From the NCBI GenBank assembly GCA_944322965.1, contig CALUQR010000002.1, forward strand, positions 124,001 to 188,000: a stretch of DNA of 64,000 bases, written 5' to 3'. The notes below the pieces were generated by a model that worked only from the letters and a program-made list of their open reading frames with translations, did not search any database and was not told the origin of the DNA. The position numbers and the translations under genes are program-made. How positions within the stretch are numbered: the first letter of the stretch is position 1; every line of letters begins with the position of its first letter. Source of the stretch: Vulcanimicrobiota bacterium (lineage in GTDB: Bacteria > Vulcanimicrobiota > Xenobia > Xenobiales > Xenobiaceae). This document shows, in pieces, positions 27,317-34,604 of this stretch.

Positions 27317-27829
27317 CTACTCTCCCGGCAGTTCGACTAAGAGGCGGCCCCCGGCTAAGTCGACCTCTTTAATAAAGCGTCCCACGGCGGGGATAACCAT
27401 CTCCTGGCCCAACTCGTTGCGCACCACGTACTGATCGCAACCGGGATAAGAGTAAATATCGCGCACCGTACCCCGCAATTGGCCCTCTTGGTCGTAGACC
27501 TTGAGCCCTTTAATCTGGAAGTGCCAATATTCGTCTTCCTCTAAGGGCATGAGCTCCGTCTCCGGGACGCCCAAAGTCCACTGGCGATAGGGGGCCACCG
27601 CCTCCGGGGTCTCGATACCCTCCAACTTCAAAAGGGCGTAACCTTTATGGAAGCGCACCCCTTGCAGGGCGTGCTCCTCTTTGACCCCTTGGGGGGAGAC
27701 GAGATAGAGGCGCTCCGTATCGAGGAAGCGCTCGGGAAAGTCGGTCAAGATGCGGGCCTTAATCTCGCCGCGCACTCCAAAGGAGGTCAGCACTTGGGCT
27801 ACGGCCACGATCTCTGGGGGGTGGGACAT
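27317..27829 (-). CDS. rimM: 16S rRNA processing protein RimM
   Basis: 30S maturation factor binding S19. 170 aa: N-terminal RimM barrel with SFGVRGEIKARILTDFPERF and C-terminal PRC-barrel with DEYWHFQIKGLKVYDQEGQLRGTVRDIYSYPGCDQY-like pattern (positions ~95-130). Stop lies 3 bases from the trmD start. Confidence 0.95.
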   Translation of the reverse strand: MSHPPEIVAVAQVLTSFGVRGEIKARILTDFPERFLDTERLYLVSPQGVKEEHALQGVRFHKGYALLKLEGIETPEAVAPYRQWTLGVPETELMPLEEDEYWHFQIKGLKVYDQEGQLRGTVRDIYSYPGCDQYVVRNELGQEMVIPAVGRFIKEVDLAGGRLLVELPGE

Positions 27830-27903
27830 ACGTTTCCTCGCTAATGGCTAATAGACAAAAAGAACCGGCCCCTCTCCTAGAGAGGTGGCCGGCGCGGCGA
27901 TCA

Positions 27904-28131
27904 TTAGATGATCTCTACCATAACCCGCTTGCCCTCGCGCAAACCGGCGGCTTTAACGAGGGTCCGGATAGCTTGAGCGGTCTTCCCTTGGCGACCTATA
28001 ACCTTGCCCATATCTTCGGGGGCTACGCGTAACTCGAGGATTATCGAGCGCTCGCCCTCCAATTCTTGAACTTCAACCTGGTCGGGAAGATCCACAAGTT
28101 GGCGGGCCAGATACTCCAGCAGGCCTTTCAT
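27904..28131 (-). CDS. khpA: KH-domain RNA-binding protein KhpA
   Basis: 75 aa single KH domain. GKVIGRQGKTAQAIRTLVKAA contains the GxxG loop (GRQG). Homologues in Gram-positives bind RNA with KhpB and affect cell envelope elongation. Between rpsP and rimM as in many genomes. Confidence 0.93.
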   Translation of the reverse strand: MKGLLEYLARQLVDLPDQVEVQELEGERSIILELRVAPEDMGKVIGRQGKTAQAIRTLVKAAGLREGKRVMVEII

Positions 28132-28180
28132 AAGGAATCCTCCTCAGCTCAAAAGTGGAAAAAGGGAGAGAACCTCTCTT

Positions 28181-28495
28181 CTAAGCTTCGGGAGCGGCTT
28201 CAGTCTCCTTGGTCTGCTTGGGAGCGGGATAGACGTAGTCGGTCCCGTAGAACTCTTTCCACAGGCCGTTGCCCACCAAGAGGGTGCGCACGGACTCGGT
28301 GGGCTGAGCGCCCTGACCTAACCAAGCTTTGACGCGGTCGTTCTTCATGACCACGGTGGGGGGATTGGTGCGGGGATTGTAGTGGCCGAGTATCTCGATG
28401 AAGCGGCCGTCACGAGGGCAGCGAGCGTCGGCGGCTACGATGCGGTAGCTAGCCTGTTTCTTGCGTCCTACTCTGCGAAGTCTAATGCGAACCAT
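28181..28495 (-). CDS. rpsP: 30S ribosomal protein S16
   Basis: 104 aa: MVRIRLRRVGRKKQASYRIVAAD start, DGRFIEILGHYNP and VKAWLGQGAQPTESVRTLL. A ~15-residue Thr/Glu/Ala-rich tail follows the core. It heads the ribosomal run downstream of ffh. Confidence 0.97.
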   Translation of the reverse strand: MVRIRLRRVGRKKQASYRIVAADARCPRDGRFIEILGHYNPRTNPPTVVMKNDRVKAWLGQGAQPTESVRTLLVGNGLWKEFYGTDYVYPAPKQTKETEAAPEA

Positions 28496-28605
28496 TGATT
28501 TGGGTGCCTCCTATGGGTGTTGATCTGCATTTAGAACGATTTACGATCTGGAACTAGGCTCTGGAGTCCCAGAGGGTAAGTTGAGAAAATCTTATCTATC
28601 CTGCC

Positions 28606-29946
28606 CTAGAAGGGGAACTTAAAGGGCATCATGCGTCGGCCGCGCTTATTCTTAGTCATCTGCCCGATCCCTTTCATGAACTTGCGCAGCTCGTTGTACT
28701 GTTTCAAAAGGGCGTTGACTTCAGCCACATCGCTACCCGAACCTAAGGCCACCCTCTTCTTGCGGGAAGCGTTCAAAAGGTCGGGATCGCGCCGCTCTTG
28801 GGGGGTCATCGATTGGATGATGGCCTCAATATGCTTGATCTGGGCCTCGCCTACGGGCAACTTATCGAAGGCCGCCCCGATGCCGCCCGGGAGCATCTTC
28901 AAAATCTCCTGCAGGGGGCCTAAGCGGCGGATCTGTTGCATCTGGTCTAAGAGGTCGTTTAAGTCGAACTTATTCTGTTTGAGGCGGTCCTGGAGCTCTA
29001 AGGCCTTCTCTTTGTCCATCGTCTGCTCGGCCTTCTCGATCAGACTCAAGACGTCGCCCATCCCCAAGATGCGACTGGCCATGCGGTCGGGGTGGAAGGG
29101 CTCAAAGCCGCTCAACTTCTCGCTGACGCCCATAAACTTCAAGGGGGCGCCCGTAGCCTTGTGCACGGAGAGGGCCGCGCCGCCGCGAGCGTCGCCGTCG
29201 AGCTTAGTCATAATGACCCCGCTCAAGCCCAAACGCTCGTTGAAGTCCTTAGCTACTTGCAGGGCGTCCTGGCCGGTCATAGCGTCGACTACTAAGAGGA
29301 CTTCGCTGGGCTTTAAGGCCTCTTTCTGGCGCTCCAGCTCTTCCATCAACTCTTGGTCGATATTGAGGCGGCCGGCGGTATCGACGATGAGGACGTCCTT
29401 ACCCGTCTCCTTAGCCTGGGCCAAAGCCTTAACGCTGATTTCTACCGGATCTTGGCAGCCCTCGATCGTAAAGACAGGGACGTTTATCTGCTTAGCTAAG
29501 ACCTCTAATTGTTTAATGGCCGCGGGCCGGTAGACGTCGGTAGCCGCCAAGAGGGGCTGATGGCCGCTCCCTTTGAGGTAGGAGGCTAACTTTACGGAAC
29601 TAGTCGTCTTACCCGAACCGTTGAGACCTACCAACATGAAGACGGAGGGGGCCTTGGCCGCGAAGTTGAGGCGCGCCGTCTGGGAGCCCATGAGGGCGAT
29701 CAACTCGTCGCGCACGTACTTAATGACCTGTTGGCCGGGGGTCATGCTCTTAGAGAGCTCTTCTCCCACCGCCCGCTCGCGGATATGGTTGACGAACTCT
29801 TTAACGATAGGCAGGCTGACGTCGGCCTCTAAGAGGGCCCGCCGCACCTCGCGCAAAGCTTCATTTACATCTTCTTCAGATAACTTTCCGCGACTGCGCA
29901 ATTTCCTGAAGACTGCATTTAGCCGCTCCGAAAGAGATTCGAACAT
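28606..29946 (-). CDS. ffh: Signal recognition particle GTPase Ffh/SRP54
   Basis: Binds signal sequences and 4.5S RNA for co-translational targeting. 446 aa: N domain, G domain with LVGLNGSGKTTSSVKLA (G1, residues ~107), DTAGR (G3), TKLDGDARGG (G4), and the M domain rich in Met, ending KNKRGRRMMPFKFPF. The G1 loop reads GSGKTT where GSGKTTT is common. First gene of the minus-strand cluster, with a promoter at 30023-30051. Confidence 0.97.
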   Translation of the reverse strand: MFESLSERLNAVFRKLRSRGKLSEEDVNEALREVRRALLEADVSLPIVKEFVNHIRERAVGEELSKSMTPGQQVIKYVRDELIALMGSQTARLNFAAKAPSVFMLVGLNGSGKTTSSVKLASYLKGSGHQPLLAATDVYRPAAIKQLEVLAKQINVPVFTIEGCQDPVEISVKALAQAKETGKDVLIVDTAGRLNIDQELMEELERQKEALKPSEVLLVVDAMTGQDALQVAKDFNERLGLSGVIMTKLDGDARGGAALSVHKATGAPLKFMGVSEKLSGFEPFHPDRMASRILGMGDVLSLIEKAEQTMDKEKALELQDRLKQNKFDLNDLLDQMQQIRRLGPLQEILKMLPGGIGAAFDKLPVGEAQIKHIEAIIQSMTPQERRDPDLLNASRKKRVALGSGSDVAEVNALLKQYNELRKFMKGIGQMTKNKRGRRMMPFKFPF

Positions 29947-30022
29947 TACTCGGTCCGCCTCATCAAACTCCTAGGCGCCCGCTCGGCTAAAACAGCCACT
30001 AAGCCCCTAAACAACGGGATGT

Positions 30023-30051
30023 ATTATAGTATCCCCTAAATCAAACGTCAA
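30023..30051 (-). promoter_or_regulatory. Sigma70-type promoter of the ffh cluster
   Basis: On the minus strand TTGACG (30051-30046), 17-base spacer, perfect TATAAT (30028-30023), 76 bases ahead of the ffh ATG. The -10 sits within a short GGGAT...ATCCC inverted repeat. Confidence 0.75.
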
Positions 30052-30198
30052 GAAGACAGGAAGGGAGAAGCCTTTGTCGTACCCTCAAGCGCTACTTTTA
30101 CCTTCGCTTAGGGGACCGTGGTCAGCAGAAGGACCCTTTCCGGTTCGGGGGGCTGGCTGGACCTAGGCGAGAACTCTCTAGAAAGTTTTTTTTACTCC

Positions 30199-31866
30199 AT
30201 GTATAAGGAAATTTTGATCTCCATCGACGACCGGGAAGGAAGGGCCATCGTCTTGGAGGATGGGCGGGCTATGGAGATCCTCATCGCCCGCGAAGAGCGC
30301 CAAGTGGGCAGCATCTTCAAAGGTAGAGTCTCCGACGTCTTGCCGGGCATGAACGCCGCTTTCGTCGATATAGGTCTAGAGCGCAACGCCTTCCTCTGCG
30401 CCAACGACGCCGTAGCCGGGTTGCCCGAGGGCGACGCCTTCGTTAAACCCTCCATCGCCGACATCGTGCGCCCCAACCAAGAGACCTTAGTCCAGGTAGT
30501 CAAAGAGGCCATAGGCACTAAGGGGGCGCGCATTACCTCCTATATCACTCTGCCGGGCCGCTATTTGGTCCTCTTCCCCTCCGCCCAGTACGTGGGCGTC
30601 TCCCGGCGTATCTCCTCCGATGCCGAGCGCGAGCGCTTGCGGCGCATTGCGGACGAATTGCGTCCCGAGGGCATGGGGGTGGTGGTGCGCACCGCGGCCG
30701 AAGGGCGCCGCGAAGAGGAGCTGCAGCGCGACTTAGATTACCTGCTCAAGATCTGGAATAAGGTAGTGGTGAAAGCCAAGAGTTGCCACGCTCCGGCCCT
30801 AGTCTACCAAGAGTTAGATCTAGTCGATAAGATTATGCGCGATATTTTCACCGAAGATGTCGACCGCTTAGTTATCGATAACCGCCAAGAGTATCTCAAC
30901 TTGCGCGAGCGCTTAGAGCATACCGACCCCGAGCTGTTGGCTAAAGTCCACCTCTACGACGATAGCTTGCCCCTCTTTGAGATGTATAAGATCGAGCAGG
31001 AGATCGACAACGCCCTCAGCCGTAGGGTCTGGCTGGATTCGGGCGGTTACTTAATAGTCGACCGCACCGAAGCTCTGTGGGTGATCGACGTCAATACGGG
31101 CAAGTACGTCGGCAAGAATAATTTGGCCGATACGATCTTGCGTACCAACTTAGAGGCCTGCAAAGAGATCTGCCGCCAGCTGCGTCTGCGCGATATGGCG
31201 GGGATTATTATCGTCGACTTTATCGATATGGACGCCTCCGAAGACCAGCGCAAGGTCTTGGAAGTCTTGGGCGACGAACTTAAAAAGGATCGCACCCGCA
31301 CCCACTTAGTCAGTATGACGGAATTGGGCTTGGTGCAGATTACCCGCAAGCGCGAGGGCAAGGACTTAGATAGCATCATGCGCGACGTCTGTCCCATCTG
31401 CCACGGTCGGGGTAGGGTCCTCTCTCCCAAATCGGTGGCCCTGCGCGCCCGCCGCAGCGTCCTGCGCGAGATGGCCGGTACTAACCGCCACGACGTAGCT
31501 ATCGTCACCCTCTCTCCGGCGGCCGCCTACCAATTTATCGGGCCCAAGGGGAGCGAGGTCGAGCAGATCGCTAAAGAGACTAACTCCATTATTAGGGTCC
31601 AGGCCTCCGAGAGCATCCACCCTGAGCGCTTTAGCGTCATCTGCGGCGATCGCTCCTTACTTGGAGATAAGCCCCTCTTGGCCAACGGTCAGCAGGCTCG
31701 GGCTACGCTCTTAGAAAATGTGGCCGAGGATAACCATTCCGCCTGGGCCATCGTCAATGGCAATCTAATTGAGGTAGCAGGCGCCGCCGATCGAGTTGGC
31801 AAAGAAGTCCTAGTGCGCCTGACTAAGGCCGGGCCCTATCTCAATTACGGCGAGGTCGTACACTAG
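30199..31866 (+). CDS. rng: Ribonuclease E/G family endoribonuclease with TRAM domain
   Basis: Cuts AU-rich single-stranded RNA in rRNA and mRNA processing. The start is ATG 30199 (MYKEILIS); upstream residues in the frame do not fit. 555 aa: S1 domain (GSIFKGRVSDVLPGMNAAFVDIG), catalytic VIDVNTGKYVG and IIIVDFIDMD with the Mg-binding Asp pair, Zn-link CPICHGRG near residue 400. Unlike E. coli RNase G there is a C-terminal KH-like stretch (FIGPKGSEVEQIAKET) and then a TRAM-like end (GNLIEVAGAADRVGKEVLV). Not long enough for the RNase E degradosome scaffold. Confidence 0.93.
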   Translation: MYKEILISIDDREGRAIVLEDGRAMEILIAREERQVGSIFKGRVSDVLPGMNAAFVDIGLERNAFLCANDAVAGLPEGDAFVKPSIADIVRPNQETLVQVVKEAIGTKGARITSYITLPGRYLVLFPSAQYVGVSRRISSDAERERLRRIADELRPEGMGVVVRTAAEGRREEELQRDLDYLLKIWNKVVVKAKSCHAPALVYQELDLVDKIMRDIFTEDVDRLVIDNRQEYLNLRERLEHTDPELLAKVHLYDDSLPLFEMYKIEQEIDNALSRRVWLDSGGYLIVDRTEALWVIDVNTGKYVGKNNLADTILRTNLEACKEICRQLRLRDMAGIIIVDFIDMDASEDQRKVLEVLGDELKKDRTRTHLVSMTELGLVQITRKREGKDLDSIMRDVCPICHGRGRVLSPKSVALRARRSVLREMAGTNRHDVAIVTLSPAAAYQFIGPKGSEVEQIAKETNSIIRVQASESIHPERFSVICGDRSLLGDKPLLANGQQARATLLENVAEDNHSAWAIVNGNLIEVAGAADRVGKEVLVRLTKAGPYLNYGEVVH

Positions 31867-31876
31867 GAGGTCGAGA

Positions 31877-32383
31877 TTGTTCTCTATTCGCATCTGGGGG
31901 AAGAAGTTGGGATTAGTCCTGGCGGGGATGGTTGCGGCCTGCGGGCTGTGGGCCTGCTCTCCGCCCGAAGTGCCCCCCTATGAGGATGAGCACCAGACTT
32001 ATGTCGCTCCTCCCAGCTTAGAGAATAGGCCCTTTACGGTGGCCACTAAGTTCTTAGAGCTCATTAAAGAGGAGCGCTTTGAGGACGCCTACTCCTTCTT
32101 AGGCCCTCAAGCGCGGCGCAAAGTGACGGAGCGCACCTTCGCCAATAGGTTGGGCGACTACTTTGAGACGGCCAATACGAAGAGCTCTTATATGGGGCGC
32201 ATCGTCAGTAATGAGCAAGTCTCGGGAGATACGGCCATAGTCACCTTAGAGGATACCCTCTCGCCCGACTCGCCCGACTGGGTCTGGGAGTTTGAGAAGC
32301 GCCACGGTACTTGGCTTTTGCAGTCGCTCGACTTGCCGCCGCTCTTTATCTACGATAACCCGCGCCAAGATCGCTGGCATTAG
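31877..32383 (+). CDS. Lipoprotein, DUF4878-like
   Basis: 168 aa with a lipoprotein signal: hydrophobic residues 12-25 and lipobox LWAC (Cys ~27). The mature part starts with a Pro-rich linker and then an NTF2-like fold pattern (ATKFLELIKEERFEDAYSFL ... GTWLLQSLDLPP). The start is TTG 31877 with GGAGG 7 bases upstream, 10 bases after rng, so likely co-transcribed. Probably envelope-anchored; function unknown. Confidence 0.7.
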   Translation: MFSIRIWGKKLGLVLAGMVAACGLWACSPPEVPPYEDEHQTYVAPPSLENRPFTVATKFLELIKEERFEDAYSFLGPQARRKVTERTFANRLGDYFETANTKSSYMGRIVSNEQVSGDTAIVTLEDTLSPDSPDWVWEFEKRHGTWLLQSLDLPPLFIYDNPRQDRWH

Positions 32384-32414
32384 CCTTTAGCGATGTGGTC
32401 CTAAAGTTATGGGC

Positions 32415-32466
32415 TAAAAGTTTGTGGGCGCCCCTCTAGTCCTAGAGGGGCGCCCACAAACTTTTA
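32415..32466. terminator. Perfect 25-bp hairpin, bidirectional terminator
   Basis: Arms 32415-32439 and 32442-32466 are exact complements with a 2-base loop; the ends supply T-runs in both directions (CTTTTA). Lies between the convergent lipoprotein gene and tatA. Confidence 0.85.
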
Positions 32467-32490
32467 GGATGAGCTAGATTAAAGTGGAAT

Positions 32491-32781
32491 TTAGGTCTGG
32501 CCGCGCCCGCTCGAAGCCTTCTTTTCTAATTGTGGAGTATCAGGAGGGGCGGGGGTTACTTCAGGCGCGGGCTGAGGTAGGGGTTTGGCAATTGGAGTGG
32601 GTACGGAAGGCGGGGGAGTCTCTAAGCTCTCTTCTAGGTTGGCTTCGCGGTAGGCCTTTTTGAGGGCTCCTAGAGTCTTACCGAGGGAGCGCCCCAGTTC
32701 GGGCAATTTTTGGGGGCCGAAGAGGAGGAGGGCTACGATCGCTAAGAGGATCAGTTCGCCCGGTCCTAAGTTAAAGGGCAT
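32491..32781 (-). CDS. tatA: Twin-arginine translocase TatA/TatE subunit
   Basis: Forms the pore of the Tat export pathway for folded proteins. 96 aa: one membrane helix (LGPGELILLAIVALLLFGPQKLPELGRSLGKTLG) with the FGPQKLPE hinge, an amphipathic helix and a Pro-rich tail. No tatC is in the window. Preceded by a small ORF ending 4 bases upstream. Confidence 0.9.
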   Translation of the reverse strand: MPFNLGPGELILLAIVALLLFGPQKLPELGRSLGKTLGALKKAYREANLEESLETPPPSVPTPIAKPLPQPAPEVTPAPPDTPQLEKKASSGRGQT

Positions 32782-32785
32782 AATT

Positions 32786-32998
32786 TTAGAGTTTCGCTTT
32801 CTCTAAGCTCAAAAGCGCCGTTTCCGTCAGGGAGTGGGCGCGCTCTATCTGGCTCAAAGTGCCGGCCGGGCAGGGCGGCTCTTGGCCTTCTTCTTCCAGT
32901 TCCTGTAAATCTTCAATGAGGTCGGCTAGCGCTTCCAGGGCTTCTCCTAAGTAGGCCCGGGCCGATTGGCAACGGGCGCTCAGCTTTTGCTTCTTCAC
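32786..32998 (-). CDS. Small acidic helical protein upstream of tatA
   Basis: 70 aa, mostly helical, acidic in the middle (DLIEDLQELEEEGQE). GTG start at 32998 with AAGGAGG 5 bases upstream, and it ends 4 bases before tatA, which argues that it is real and co-translated. No family recognised. Confidence 0.6.
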   Translation of the reverse strand: MKKQKLSARCQSARAYLGEALEALADLIEDLQELEEEGQEPPCPAGTLSQIERAHSLTETALLSLEKAKL

Positions 32999-33033
32999 GG
33001 CACCCTCCTTGGTAGGAAAAAGATCGCCCCAAC

Positions 33034-33063
33034 TTGAAGGGGGAATGGCGCATATTTATATTT
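33034..33063 (+). promoter_or_regulatory. Possible promoter upstream of rlmD
   Basis: TTGAAG at 33034-33039, 18-base spacer, TATATT at 33058-33063, in the divergent 177-base gap. Moderate match only. Confidence 0.35.
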
Positions 33064-33175
33064 AACCGCGGGGACTTCCTGCCCTCAAGGGGGCGCTCTA
33101 TCCGCTCTCGGGGCGGTTTGCCGGAGGGCGCTGGCCGCAGAGCAGAAGGTCCGATCTTTATGTGGTGGGGTTGAT

Positions 33176-34600
33176 ATGACCGATTCGTTAGCCGTTGGGA
33201 ACTTAGTCAATCTAGAGATCTATGATTTTGCGATGGGTGGTGAGGCCGTAGGACGGGTTGGTAATTTTGTCCTCTTCGTCAAAGGCGGAGCGCCGGGCGA
33301 TAAGTTAGAGGTCCAGATCACGGAGCTCAAAAAGAATTACGGCCGGGCGCGTATCCACCGGGTCTTAGTCCCCTCGCCGCGCCGCATCTCTCCCCGCTGT
33401 CCCGTCTATAACGAGTGCGGGGGCTGCCAATTGCAACATTGCAATTACGACGCTCAGCTGCTCTTTAAGACCAAGATGGTCCAAGACGCCCTGCAACATA
33501 TAGCCGGGCTCAAAGGGGTGAAGGTGCGCCCCTGTAAGAAGATGCAGCGCCCTTGGAATTACCGCTCCAAAGCCCAGGCGGTGGTGGGTGCCAAGCCCTA
33601 TTTAGTGCGCGGCGATAGCGCCGAAGAGGCGGAACCCCGCTTCCATCCCTTCGTCGGCTACTACGCTCAAGGGACCCACTCGATAGTTAAAGTCGACAAT
33701 TGCGCCATCCAGCTGCCCACCAATAATGAGATCTTACAGGCGGCCCGCGACGCCCTGGAGCGCTTGCAATGGCCCGTCTACAATCCCGAAGACGGGACGG
33801 GGGCTATTCGCTACTTAGTAGTGCGCACCGGCTTCTACTCTAAGCAGAGCCTCTTAGTTATCGTCTCCACTCAGCCCCGCCTGCCCCAAGTGCGCGAGTT
33901 CGTCGACTTAGTGCGCAAGCGGGTTCCTTCCCTCTGCGGGGTAGTCTTAAATCTCAATCCCCACCAGACTAACGTCATCTTAGGGGCGCGCAACTCCGTC
34001 CTGTGGGGTAACGACCATATTATCGAAGAGGTGGCGGGGCTAAAGTTTAATATTTCCGCTAACTCCTTCTTCCAGGTCAATATCGAAGGCTTAGAGTCTA
34101 TCTACGAGTGCTTAGACCAGTTCCTCAACCCCCAAGCGCGAGATATCGTCTTAGACGCCTACTGCGGCGTAGGCTCTTTAGCCCTCTACATGGCTCGCAA
34201 AGTGAAGCGGGTCATCGGCATCGACGAGTGCCAGGCGGCTATTGAAGACGCGGTCGTCAACTCCGACCTCAATAATCTGGTCAATACCACCTTTATGGAT
34301 GGGACCGTAGAGAAAGTCTTGCCTACTCTGTGCAATAAGGGTTCCCTCTTACAGCGGGGCACGCGCTTTAGTAGCGCCATCCTCGACCCGCCCCGCAAGG
34401 GTTGCGACTTGACCGTCTTGCATACCGTAGCCAAGATGCGCATCCCCAAACTAGTCTACGTCTCCTGTAACCCCTCCACCTTGGCCCGCGACTTGGGGAT
34501 CTTAGTCGAGAATGGCTACCAAGTCTTGGAAGTCCAGCCTATCGATATGTTCCCCCAGACCTACCACGTGGAGTGCGTAGCTCACATAGTGCGCAGTTAG
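33176..34600 (+). CDS. rlmD: 23S rRNA (uracil-C5)-methyltransferase, RlmD/RumA type
   Basis: SAM-dependent m5U methylase. 474 aa: N-terminal TRAM domain (residues ~5-60), 4Fe-4S cluster cysteines CPVYNECGGCQLQHC near 77-92, Rossmann methylase with LDAYCGVGSLAL near 325, and catalytic Cys in YVSCNPSTLARDL with the terminal Glu in VECVAHIV. RlmCD and TrmA are relatives; the iron-sulfur cluster favours RlmD-type over TrmA, and the precise uridine target is uncertain. It ends 4 bases before the ClpA-like gene. Confidence 0.85.
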   Translation: MTDSLAVGNLVNLEIYDFAMGGEAVGRVGNFVLFVKGGAPGDKLEVQITELKKNYGRARIHRVLVPSPRRISPRCPVYNECGGCQLQHCNYDAQLLFKTKMVQDALQHIAGLKGVKVRPCKKMQRPWNYRSKAQAVVGAKPYLVRGDSAEEAEPRFHPFVGYYAQGTHSIVKVDNCAIQLPTNNEILQAARDALERLQWPVYNPEDGTGAIRYLVVRTGFYSKQSLLVIVSTQPRLPQVREFVDLVRKRVPSLCGVVLNLNPHQTNVILGARNSVLWGNDHIIEEVAGLKFNISANSFFQVNIEGLESIYECLDQFLNPQARDIVLDAYCGVGSLALYMARKVKRVIGIDECQAAIEDAVVNSDLNNLVNTTFMDGTVEKVLPTLCNKGSLLQRGTRFSSAILDPPRKGCDLTVLHTVAKMRIPKLVYVSCNPSTLARDLGILVENGYQVLEVQPIDMFPQTYHVECVAHIVRS

Positions 34601-34604
34601 TGAT

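Noticed and set aside
32999-33175. RNA gene in the divergent gap before rlmD
   Set aside because: No conserved fold was recognised; only a weak promoter-like pair is visible.
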